From an uncultured Steroidobacter sp. (GTDB lineage Bacteria > Pseudomonadota > Gammaproteobacteria > Steroidobacterales > Steroidobacteraceae), in contig CALLKK010000023.1 in the NCBI GenBank assembly GCA_938008435.1, positions 1 to 64,000 on the forward strand: DNA of 64,000 bases, written 5' to 3'. A model generated the notes under the pieces. That model searched no databases, was not told where the DNA came from, and saw only the letters and a program-made list of their open reading frames with translations. Positions 25,637 to 33,287 of the stretch are shown in pieces. The position numbers and the translations under genes are program-made. How positions within the stretch are numbered: the first letter of the stretch is position 1; each line of letters opens with the position of its first letter.

Positions 25637-27592
25637 TCAAGCAGGCTTTGCGTCGGCCGCGACCGGCTGAGTCGCCTCCGCTGCGACGCGCTGACGATAG
25701 CGACGGTCGCATGCGGCGACGAGGCCGCCCAACGCGGTGATGAAGGCGCCGAGCCAGATGAATCGCACCATCGGCTTGTACTGCAGCCGCAGGCTCCACG
25801 CGCCCTCGCCGAGAGGATCGCCCATCGCCACGAATAGATCGCGATTCCATGTGCCGTCGATGCCGGCCTCGGTCATCGGATTCTGCTGCACTCGATAGAC
25901 GCGCTTCTGCGGATACACGACGGCGACCTGCTGGCCGTCGCGAGTCACGACGATCTCGGCCTCGACCGCGCGGTAGTTCGGGCCTTCGACATTGCGCAAC
26001 TCGTTCATCGTGAACACGAAGCCGGCGTGTTCCGCGCTCTGTCCGGGCGCGAGGCTGATGTCGGCTTCCTTTTTGTACGACTCGACGACGGTCGCGCCGA
26101 GGATGAAAAGCGCCAAGCCGAAGTGCGCAAGGCTCATACCCAGCACGCTCGCCGACAAGCTGTGCCCTTTACGAAGCCTGTCGATGGGCTCGATGAGGGA
26201 CGCGAACGCGATCCAGAGCGCCACGACGATACCGACGCTGCTCAGCACCGAGCGCCATCCGTACACGGCAATCGGGATCGTGGTGCCGAGCAGGAGCGCG
26301 AGCACGAGCAACGCGATCAAGAGGCGTTTCGTCCGGCCGAAGGAAGCGCGCTTCCACGAGGCATGCATGCCCGGAGCCAGCAGGAACGCGAGCGGCAGCA
26401 TCGGAATCAAGAAGGCGACGTTGAACCAGGGTGCGCCGACCGAAATTTTCCCCAGTCCGAGCGCGTCGACGAACATCGGGTACAGCGTGCCGAGCAAGAT
26501 CAGCACGGTCGCCACGACCAGGAGGATGTTGTTGAAGAGCAGAAAGCTCTCGCGCGAGACGAGCGCAAAGCCTGCCTGCGAGGTGAAGTGCTGCGCACGC
26601 CAACCGTACAAACCCAGCGCCGTGCCGATGCACAGCCCGAGGAATACCAGGATGAACAAGCCGCGGCTCGGATCGCTCGCGAAGGCGTGCACCGACTCGA
26701 TGACGCCCGAGCGCACGAGGAATGTGCCGAGCAGCGACAAGGAGAAGGCGGTGATCGACAGCAGCAGCGTCCAGCTCTTGAACAAGCCGCGCTTCTCGGT
26801 GACGGCCAGCGAATGAATGAGCGCCGTACCGATCAGCCACGGCATGAACGACGCGTTCTCGACCGGATCCCAGAACCACCAGCCGCCCCAGCCGAGCTCG
26901 TAGTACGCCCACCAGCTCCCGAGCGCGATTCCGATGGTGAGGAACATCCACGCGATGGTCGCCCACGGTCGCACCCAGCGGGCCCATAGCGAATCGAGCT
27001 TGCCGGCCAGCATCGCGGCGACGGCGAATGCAAACGGTACCGACATGCCGACATAGCCGATGTAGAGCATCGGCGGATGCAGCGCGAGCGCGGGATCTTG
27101 CAAGAGCGGGTTGAGATCGCGTCCGTCCGTTGCGGCCGGCCACAAGCGCTCGAACGGATTGGAAGTCGTCAGGATGAACAGCGCGAAGCCCGCGCTGATC
27201 ACGCCGAGCACGCCGACGACACGGCTGGTGATTACCTGCGGCAGGCTGCGGCTGAAAGCGACGACGGACAGCGTCCAAAGCGCCTGCGCGAGCAACCACA
27301 GCAAGAGCGAGCCTTCATGCGCGCCCCACACGGCGGCGAAGCGGTAGAACGTCGGCAGCGCGGAGTTCGAGTTCTGTGCGACGTAGAGGACCGAAAAATC
27401 GTTGACGTAGAACGCGTACGCCAAGCACGCAAAGGCCATGGCGGCGAACACGAATTGTCCGGTAGCCGCCTTGGTCGAGGCGTCCATCCAGTGCGTCTTA
27501 TTATAGGCGGCACCGACGAGGCCGAAGAACGCCTGGGGCAGTGCCAAGCAGAACGCCAGGATGAGCGCGAAATGGCCTAGCTCAGCGATCAT
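25637..27592 (-). CDS. ccmF: Haem lyase CcmF
   Basis: 651 residues with about 15 membrane helices. The tryptophan-rich haem-handling segment is WGGWWFWDPVENASFMPW, and the periplasmic His-bearing loops and the extended C-terminal periplasmic domain before the last helix (FIWLGAFITALGGLVAA) are intact. CcmF with CcmH and CcmI attaches haem to apocytochrome c on the periplasmic face. It is full length with no missing region. Confidence 0.96.
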   Translation of the reverse strand: MIAELGHFALILAFCLALPQAFFGLVGAAYNKTHWMDASTKAATGQFVFAAMAFACLAYAFYVNDFSVLYVAQNSNSALPTFYRFAAVWGAHEGSLLLWLLAQALWTLSVVAFSRSLPQVITSRVVGVLGVISAGFALFILTTSNPFERLWPAATDGRDLNPLLQDPALALHPPMLYIGYVGMSVPFAFAVAAMLAGKLDSLWARWVRPWATIAWMFLTIGIALGSWWAYYELGWGGWWFWDPVENASFMPWLIGTALIHSLAVTEKRGLFKSWTLLLSITAFSLSLLGTFLVRSGVIESVHAFASDPSRGLFILVFLGLCIGTALGLYGWRAQHFTSQAGFALVSRESFLLFNNILLVVATVLILLGTLYPMFVDALGLGKISVGAPWFNVAFLIPMLPLAFLLAPGMHASWKRASFGRTKRLLIALLVLALLLGTTIPIAVYGWRSVLSSVGIVVALWIAFASLIEPIDRLRKGHSLSASVLGMSLAHFGLALFILGATVVESYKKEADISLAPGQSAEHAGFVFTMNELRNVEGPNYRAVEAEIVVTRDGQQVAVVYPQKRVYRVQQNPMTEAGIDGTWNRDLFVAMGDPLGEGAWSLRLQYKPMVRFIWLGAFITALGGLVAACDRRYRQRVAAEATQPVAADAKPA

Positions 27593-27616
27593 GAATCCTC
27601 GCGGCGCGCCATGAGG

Positions 27617-28093
27617 TCACGGCGCTTCGTTCTCGACGGTGGACGTGGCGATCGGTGTGGTGACCCGCTTGTCGCCTTGCTTGCGCAGCGTATCGGCGAC
27701 GTCGGGCGGCATGTAGTTCTCGTCGTGCTTGGCGAGCACTTCTTCCGCAACGAACACGCCATCCGCCCCGAGCTTGCCGCGCGCGACGATGCCCTGCCCC
27801 TCGCGGAACAAGTCCGGCAGCACGCCGGTGTAGCTCACGACGATGTCGTTCTCGTAGTCCGTGAGGACGAAGCGCGCTTCGAGGCTGCCCGGCTCGCGTT
27901 TGAAGCTTCCGGCGGTCACCATGCCGCCGACGCGGAACACGCGATCGCGCGGCGCTTCGCCGGCCGAGACCTGGGTGGGCGTGTAGTAATAAAGAAGGTT
28001 TTCCTGGAAGGCGGTCAACGCGAGCACGACCGCCCCGGCGACGCCGAGCAGCATCAGCCCAACGAGGATCAGGCGGCGACGACGCGGCGTCAT
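27617..28093 (-). CDS. ccmE: Periplasmic haem chaperone CcmE
   Basis: 158 residues. One N-terminal anchor (about 8-28) is followed by an OB-fold. The haem-binding His123 and the nearby Tyr127 lie in the conserved AKHDENYMPP motif (HxxxY form). CcmE receives haem from CcmC and passes it to CcmF. The ATG overlaps the ccmD stop. Confidence 0.96.
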   Translation of the reverse strand: MTPRRRRLILVGLMLLGVAGAVVLALTAFQENLLYYYTPTQVSAGEAPRDRVFRVGGMVTAGSFKREPGSLEARFVLTDYENDIVVSYTGVLPDLFREGQGIVARGKLGADGVFVAEEVLAKHDENYMPPDVADTLRKQGDKRVTTPIATSTVENEAP

Positions 28094-28257
28094 GTGTCGC
28101 TACCCGTCTGAGTGCGGGCGCGCCGTTGCGCTTTGACGATCTCCTCGCCCAGCGTCATCCGCGCCTGCCAAGCGTTATAAATAAGGACCGCGAACGTGAG
28201 CAGGAAACAGGACCAGACGTACGGTCCGTAACCGCTCATGTAAAGAAAGTCCTGCAA
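28090..28257 (-). CDS. ccmD: Cytochrome c maturation protein CcmD
   Basis: 55 residues between ccmC and ccmE. The CcmD signature is clear: an N-terminal MSGYGPYVWSCF segment leading into one membrane helix, then a positively charged tail. TTG 28257 is preferred because GGAGA lies 7 bases upstream and it restores the usual QDFLYMSGYGPYVW beginning; ATG 28239 would give 49 residues. It aids release of haem-loaded CcmE. The stop overlaps the ccmE start. Confidence 0.88.
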   Translation of the reverse strand: MQDFLYMSGYGPYVWSCFLLTFAVLIYNAWQARMTLGEEIVKAQRRARTQTGSDT

Positions 28258-28259
28258 GT

Positions 28260-28997
28260 CTATGTCTCCGCGTCAATTTCCGACAGCCAGCTCGCGTTGC
28301 GCTCGCGCCGCAGAATCTCGCTGCGGATTCTGTCGCACATCACGGCGGCGAAGTAGAGCACAAATCCGAGCATCATGACCAAGAGCGGCCAGAGCATCGA
28401 GCCGTGAATCGAGGGCGCGCTCAACTTCGAGATGCTGGGCCCTTGATGCAGGCTGTTCCACCAGACGACGGAGTACTTCACGATCGGGACATTGACGACA
28501 CCGACGATCGCCAGGATGGCGCTGGCGCGGTCGGCCCGCTGCGTATCGTCGAACGAGGCGCGCAGCGCCATGTACCCGAGGTACAGGAACAGCAGGATCA
28601 GCTCCGAAGTAAGCCGCGGATCCCATTCCCACCACGTGCCCCACATGGGCTTGCCGTAAATCGAGCCGGTCGCGAGCGTGAGCACCGTGAACCAAGCGCC
28701 GATCGGCGCGCACGCGGCCGCAAATGCATGCGCGAGCTTCATACGCCATATAAGTCCGATCGCTGCTCCGACGGCCATCGCGACATAGACCATCAATGAC
28801 AGCGATGCGCTCGGCACATGGACGTACAGAATGCGGAATGCATCCTTTTGCTGATAGTCCTCCGGCGCCAGCACCAAGCCGCCGAAAGTGCCAATCGCGA
28901 TCAGCAGCACGGCCGGCCAGAAGAACCAGGGACGCAGGCGGCCTGCCGTACGGAACGCGTGCGGCGGCGAGCTCAACTTGTGAAACCAGAGCCACAT
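28260..28997 (-). CDS. ccmC: Haem exporter protein CcmC
   Basis: 245 residues with six membrane helices. The conserved haem-interaction segment WGTWWEWDPRLTSE and flanking His residues (YVHVPSA and SIHGSML) are present. CcmC loads haem onto CcmE. It is followed by ccmD after a 2-base gap; ccmB lies 157 bases upstream, so a second promoter before ccmC is possible. Confidence 0.96.
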   Translation of the reverse strand: MWLWFHKLSSPPHAFRTAGRLRPWFFWPAVLLIAIGTFGGLVLAPEDYQQKDAFRILYVHVPSASLSLMVYVAMAVGAAIGLIWRMKLAHAFAAACAPIGAWFTVLTLATGSIYGKPMWGTWWEWDPRLTSELILLFLYLGYMALRASFDDTQRADRASAILAIVGVVNVPIVKYSVVWWNSLHQGPSISKLSAPSIHGSMLWPLLVMMLGFVLYFAAVMCDRIRSEILRRERNASWLSEIDAET

Positions 28998-29154
28998 ACT
29001 GCTAGGCGGTCAATGGGCGGAAAGTGAATGGCGCTCGGCAGGAGGCGCCGCGCGCTGCTCTGAGCTTGCGGCAATGAATCGAGATCGTGAGTTCGAATCG
29101 AAGGGATGCACGTGGACCGATTGTACCGAACCCCCGCCGGTAAGCTGCACCCGT

Positions 29155-29841
29155 TTACGTTTCTACGCTGATGCGCATCGCCGCCGCCATCGCGATCGGT
29201 CCCAGGCTCGCGAACAGCAGCAACAGCGCTGCCATCAAGTTTAGCGGACCGACGACGCTTTCACCCTGCATCGCCAAGTCCACCGCTCGCGCGCCGAAGA
29301 TCAGCACCGGCATCTCGAGCGGCAACACGAGCAGTGCGAGCAGCACGTTGCCGCGGCGAACCGCGACGGTGAGCGCCGCGCCGATCGCGCCGAGAATACT
29401 GAGGCTGCCCGTGCCGAGCGCGAGCGAAAGCGCCAGAACGGGCCACACGGATGCGGGCAGGCCGAGCGCTGTCCCGACGACCGGCGACATCAGCACGAGC
29501 GGCAGGCCGGAGAGCAGCCAGTGCGTGAACGTCTTCGCGAGCAGCAAGATCGACAGCGGCTGCGCGGACAAGGCCCACTGCTCCATCGTGCCGTCCTCGA
29601 CATCGGGCCGGAACAAGGATTCGAGCGAGAGGAGCGACGCGAGCATCGCCGCCACCCACACGACGCCTGGAGCGATGCGGCGGAGCTCATCGAGCGCCGG
29701 GCTGATCGCGAGCGGAAAGAGCGTCGTGACGATCACGAAGAAGATGAGCGGCTGGACGACCTGATCCCAATGGCGCACGGCCAACTTGAGGTCGCGCGCG
29801 ACGATGAGTCGCATGATGCCGAGCAAACCAGGCGCGCTCAT
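29155..29841 (-). CDS. ccmB: Haem exporter permease CcmB
   Basis: 228 residues from ATG 29841, which overlaps the ccmA stop by 4 bases. Six membrane helices are evident and conserved text includes FFVIVTTLFPLAISP and FRPDVEDGTMEQWALS. It is the membrane subunit of the CcmAB ATPase that drives release of haem-loaded CcmE. Confidence 0.95.
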   Translation of the reverse strand: MSAPGLLGIMRLIVARDLKLAVRHWDQVVQPLIFFVIVTTLFPLAISPALDELRRIAPGVVWVAAMLASLLSLESLFRPDVEDGTMEQWALSAQPLSILLLAKTFTHWLLSGLPLVLMSPVVGTALGLPASVWPVLALSLALGTGSLSILGAIGAALTVAVRRGNVLLALLVLPLEMPVLIFGARAVDLAMQGESVVGPLNLMAALLLLFASLGPIAMAAAMRISVET

Positions 29842-30485
29842 GCCGCAAGCTCCAATGTGCGTACGTTCGGCCGCCCGGTGAGCAACAGCTGATGAGCCGC
29901 CGTGAGGACTGCCCCGCCTCGCTCGAGATGCTCGGCAACGCAACGCTCGAACAGCTCGATGCCCGCCACGTCGAGATTCGTGATCGGCTCATCGAGGATC
30001 CAGAGCGTGGCGTTCGTGAGCAGGACGCGGGCAATGGCGAGCCGACGTTTTTGCCCCGCCGACAACGCGCGCGCCGGCAGATCGGCGCAGTGTGCGATCT
30101 GCACGCGTGCGAGCGTATCGAGCAGCATCTCGTCGGTGACCGTGCAGCGCAGGCCCACGGAGAAGCGGAGATTCTCCAGCGCTGTCAGGTCGTTCTTGAG
30201 GGCATTCGCATGCGCGAGATACGCAAGGGCACGCTGGTAGACGTCGCGACACTCGCTGATCGGTCGTCCTTCCCAGTGCACCTCGCCCGACTCCATCGGC
30301 AGCAGCCCTGCCAGGCAACGCAGCAAGCTCGTCTTGCCGACGCCGTTCGGTCCCACAATCTGCAGCAGCTCGCCGCGCTGGAGCGTGAGATTCACGCCGC
30401 GAAGCAAATGCTTGTCGCCGCGCCAGAGATGCACTGCGCTCGCCCGAAGCAGCGGCGCGGTCGAGTCGGAAGACGGTTGCGACAT
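29838..30485 (-). CDS. ccmA: Haem exporter ATP-binding protein CcmA
   Basis: 215 residues. Walker A is GPNGVGKTSL, the ABC signature is ALSAGQKRRLAIARV and Walker B is LWILDEPITNLD, with the final switch His in TAAHQ. It powers CcmB. It is first gene of the ccm set and divergent from the intron-containing tRNA-Leu. Confidence 0.96.
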   Translation of the reverse strand: MSQPSSDSTAPLLRASAVHLWRGDKHLLRGVNLTLQRGELLQIVGPNGVGKTSLLRCLAGLLPMESGEVHWEGRPISECRDVYQRALAYLAHANALKNDLTALENLRFSVGLRCTVTDEMLLDTLARVQIAHCADLPARALSAGQKRRLAIARVLLTNATLWILDEPITNLDVAGIELFERCVAEHLERGGAVLTAAHQLLLTGRPNVRTLELAA

Positions 30486-30602
30486 TCGTGGTGCGGTCGT
30501 GCGAAGTCCCGTGTGTTCGATGCCCTCGGGGTCTCGGGCGCGCGCAGTGTAGCACTTGGGCGTAAGGTCACGGACGAGCGGCGAAGTCGACGGCGTGCCT
30601 GC

Positions 30603-30608
30603 TACAAT
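30603..30608 (+). promoter_or_regulatory. Candidate -10 box of the tRNA-Leu gene
   Basis: TACAAT lies 15 bases upstream of the tRNA 5' end and is followed by a GC-rich discriminator (CGCGCCCGC), as is usual for stable-RNA promoters. No good -35 hexamer was found at the usual spacing. Confidence 0.45.
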
Positions 30609-30623
30609 CGCGCCCGCTTCCCT

Positions 30624-30996
30624 GCCCGGGTGGCGAAATTGGTAGACGCAAGGGACTTAACGCGATTTGAGCACCCGCTGCGGAAACGGGCGGCGTGAAT
30701 AGGGTCAAATTCGGGGGAACAGCACCGCGCTCAGGCGCGCCTGCAATCCCGAGCTAAGCCTCGAAGCGATGGGCAGCCGAGTTCGTCGTCGGTCGTAATC
30801 CTGACCGCTACGGCTGCCGCCACAATCGCACGAGGAAAGTGTAGAGACTTGACGGCCCTCGCCTAACGCTGACGACGAGTCACGGCGAAGAGAAAGTCCA
30901 GACCACAAATGAGCCTGCTCAGCAGCGAAAGCTGTAGTGGTACGAAAATCCCTCGGAGGCGACTCCGTACCGGTTCGAGTCCGGTCCCGGGCACCA
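30624..30996 (+). tRNA. tRNA-Leu(UAA) interrupted by a group I intron
   Basis: The 5' exon (30624-30658) has acceptor GCCCGGG, the D arm with GGCGAAATTGGTAGACGC, and the anticodon stem AGGGA followed by CTT. The 3' exon (30945-30996) begins AAAATCCCTCGG, contains a long class II variable arm (CGGAGGCGACTCCG), the T arm GGTTCGAGTCC, acceptor CCCGGGC and an encoded CCA. Joined, the loop reads CTT-AAAA, giving anticodon TAA between an AGGGA/TCCCT stem. The exon sequence resembles E. coli leuZ. The encoded CCA supports a functional gene. Confidence 0.95.
30659..30944 (+). ncRNA. Group I intron (IC3-like) in the tRNA-Leu anticodon loop
   Basis: 286 nt inserted after U34 of the anticodon. P1 is visible: exon/intron CTTAA (30656-30660) pairs with TTGAG (30667-30671), placing the required U.G pair at the 5' splice site, and the intron ends in G (30944). 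The P element (near 30709) and Q element GCAATCCCGAGC (30743-30754) form P4. R is GTAGAGACTTGACGG (from about 30841) and S is AGAGAAAGTCCA (30889-30900), giving P7 as GACTT/AAGTC. These match tRNA-Leu introns of cyanobacteria. No homing endonuclease frame is present. Confidence 0.92.
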
Positions 30997-31203
30997 GTTG
31001 ATTTTCGCTGGTCCTCATCCTTCGCTGCGATTCGTCTTCAGATTGCAGCAATCTCGTCCGACGTCCTAAGCCCGCGTTTTTCTTGATGGTTTGTGCGATA
31101 TCCAGCGCGTGAATAGTTGCTCTGCGGCTGCATTGCATAGTTTCTTTTGCGCGTTGCTCGCCTATGCTGCGGCGGGGAGACAAACAACCACGAGGTCTAG
31201 ACG

Positions 31204-31542
31204 ATGGCGGGGAAATACGAGATCAAGCGCGCTGGTGCTGGCGGTGCGCAGTACATGTTCAATCTGAAAGCAGGTAACGGCGAAGTCATCCTCACGAGCG
31301 AGCTCTATCAAGCGAAGGCGGGCGCGGAGAACGGCATCAAGTCCGTGCAGAAGAATTCGCCCAACGACGATCGCTATGAGCGCAAGACGGCCAGCAACGG
31401 TCAGCACTATTTCGTGCTCGTCGCGGGTAACGGCGAGGTGACCGGGCGCAGCGAGCTGTACACCACCTCTCAGGCTCGGGACAAAGGCATCGAGTCCTGC
31501 AAGGTCAACGGGCCAACGACGCGTGTCGACGATCTGACTTGA
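31204..31542 (+). CDS. yegP: YegP family protein (two DUF1508 repeats)
   Basis: 112 residues holding two similar repeats of about 50 residues, each with G-x-Y-x-F/VL-x-AGNGEV-I/T-x-SELY. The repeated AGNGEV and SELY blocks at about residues 22-35 and 74-87 define the family. It is cytosolic and small; family function is unknown. A strong terminator follows directly. Confidence 0.92.
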   Translation: MAGKYEIKRAGAGGAQYMFNLKAGNGEVILTSELYQAKAGAENGIKSVQKNSPNDDRYERKTASNGQHYFVLVAGNGEVTGRSELYTTSQARDKGIESCKVNGPTTRVDDLT

Positions 31543-31549
31543 TCGTGCG

Positions 31550-31575
31550 AACAGGGGGCCTTGTGGCCCCCTGTT
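31550..31575 (+). terminator. Terminator after yegP
   Basis: A perfect 11-bp stem (AACAGGGGGCC / GGCCCCCTGTT) with a TTGT loop, 7 bases past the yegP stop. Followed by GTTATC, so the T-run is short. Confidence 0.75.
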
Positions 31576-31642
31576 GTTATCACTCGTCCGCTGCTGTTTC
31601 TCGCGCGGCTCTAGGATGCGTTCGAGTCTTCTCGAACGCGCC

Positions 31643-32926
31643 CTACTCTTCTGCTTGCGCGGTCAGCGCGCCCTCGTGCTCGACGAGCTTAAAGGGCGCT
31701 CGCAACGTCAAGGTCCAGCCCGGACCGGATAATCCATCGCTGGCGGGCCCGCGCACGACGACTTGCTTGAAGTCGACGCTCACGAGCGCGCCTTCGCTGG
31801 CGCGCAGCTCGCCCCATTCATCGCGCACGGTGATCACTTCGTAGACATTGCCGATGCCTTCGAGCGGCGTAATGCGGCTCGGATTGAACTCGATCTGCAT
31901 CCGGCGCAGCGGCAGCACGACGCGCGCGCCGCTCGTGAAGGCAGCAGTCAGCTCGGCGATGCGCTGGCGCTCGCGCTCGGCGCGATCGGCTTCTTCCGCA
32001 CGAACAGCCTCGCCGTCGTATCGGGCTGCTGCTTGCGCCACCGTCTCGGCGGAAACGTTGGCCGGCAGCTCCAACTCGGCGGCGAGCAGGTCGGCCGGTG
32101 TCTGCGTTGTCAGCTCGTTCTTCCAGCGTGGGCGTCGCTCGTCGAGCAAGAGGCCGTATGCAGGGCCGGTCGCATAAGCGTACGAACGCACGTAGCTCGC
32201 TGCGCCGTCGAAGCGATCGAGACTTGCTGCCGCATATGCATGTGCGTCGCTGCCGGCACCGAGACGCACGCCGGTGTACTCCGCCAACGCTTCATGCCGA
32301 TCGAGCTCGCGCTCTGCTGCGGCGGCGGTGTCGAACTCTTCGTGCCGTTGCCGCCTGAAGAGCAGCGCATCGCGTGCCGCGGCCCAGCGTGCTTCGCCGT
32401 CCGCGCGCAATGCGCGCGCCAGCGCCCGCATTTCGAGCCGCAGCAACAGGCGCCCTCGTTCCGTGGCAAGGTGATTACAGATCGCATCGCGCGCCGGGAG
32501 GCCGAGCTCTTCTTGGATGCGGTGCCACGACTCGTGCGTGAGCAAGACGCGCCGCGCGACGGGATCTTTCGGTAGCGGCAGCGTGACCATGCTCCAACGC
32601 GTGCCAGACCACTCGACCGCCGTGTTGGCCACGGGAACGCCATCGGGCAACGCGCCGACGAATACACCCTCTTCTGCTTTCAAGACGCCTTCGGCATCCG
32701 CTTGATTCGCCCACACGCTGCGGGAGGCAGGGTCGACCACGAGCAATGGGCCGCAGAGCGAACGCTTCCAGAGCGCGCCAGCATCGCGCTCGCACACTGC
32801 GCGCGCTTCATCGAAGGCGTTCTTTGCTGCCTGCGTACTGGCCCCGGCGCCGGCGGCGAACATGATGCTCGTCGCTACGACGCCGCCCAGCAGGACTGCT
32901 GCGGCTTGCTGATGGATGTGTGCCAT
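31643..32926 (-). CDS. Exported HExxH (gluzincin-type) putative metallopeptidase
   Basis: 427 residues with an N-terminal signal segment (about 8-30). HESWH at residues 131-135 in LLTHESWHRIQEEL is a HExxH zinc site, and the later RHEALAEYTGVRLG (Glu212/Glu216) supplies the expected third ligand on a following helix. The C-terminal 130 residues (about 300-427) are beta-rich and mention no known domain. The arrangement fits a peptidase MA-like hydrolase acting outside the cytoplasm. I cannot name the family or substrate. Confidence 0.6.
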   Translation of the reverse strand: MAHIHQQAAAVLLGGVVATSIMFAAGAGASTQAAKNAFDEARAVCERDAGALWKRSLCGPLLVVDPASRSVWANQADAEGVLKAEEGVFVGALPDGVPVANTAVEWSGTRWSMVTLPLPKDPVARRVLLTHESWHRIQEELGLPARDAICNHLATERGRLLLRLEMRALARALRADGEARWAAARDALLFRRQRHEEFDTAAAAERELDRHEALAEYTGVRLGAGSDAHAYAAASLDRFDGAASYVRSYAYATGPAYGLLLDERRPRWKNELTTQTPADLLAAELELPANVSAETVAQAAARYDGEAVRAEEADRAERERQRIAELTAAFTSGARVVLPLRRMQIEFNPSRITPLEGIGNVYEVITVRDEWGELRASEGALVSVDFKQVVVRGPASDGLSGPGWTLTLRAPFKLVEHEGALTAQAEE

Positions 32927-33287
32927 GGGTCCTTTGCTCCGTGCTTGGGTCAGACAGTCGGCAGCTCGTTCTCGCCGGAGAAGGGCTGCGAATGTTTACC
33001 CCAGCGTCGCCTAGACGCAATCGAGACGCATTGAGCGCGCTGCTGTAGTCGTGCCTCTCATCTCAGGGGAGTCGGAGCATCAGGCTACTGCAGCGTCGCA
33101 GTGAACATGACTGGATCGCTTGCGTCGGCACCTGGCGAGCCATGAAGCTTTTTCAAGGCTAGGCATCGGAAGATGCCTCCGCCCAACGCTGCCCCTGCGC
33201 AGGAGAGGCGCGCGCTATCTCGACGCGGGCGTTCTTGCCTGTAGACTGCGACCTACGTTCGTAGCCTGCGGGCAAGCCGGACCTTCG
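32927..33287. other. Intergenic region with hairpins before the NhaA fusion gene
   Basis: 361 bases with no credible gene. Two hairpins are visible: GGCATC-GGAA-GATGCC at 33162-33177, and CTTGCC...GGCAAG (33234-33276) with an inner CTACG-TT-CGTAG. The second ends 12 bases before the nhaA-fusion start, close to where ribosomes bind. The segment resembles that at 16050-16200. Confidence 0.4.

Noticed and set aside
30863..31183. A 106-codon minus-strand frame over the tRNA-Leu 3' exon
   Set aside because: It overlaps tRNA and intron sequence and has no ribosome site.
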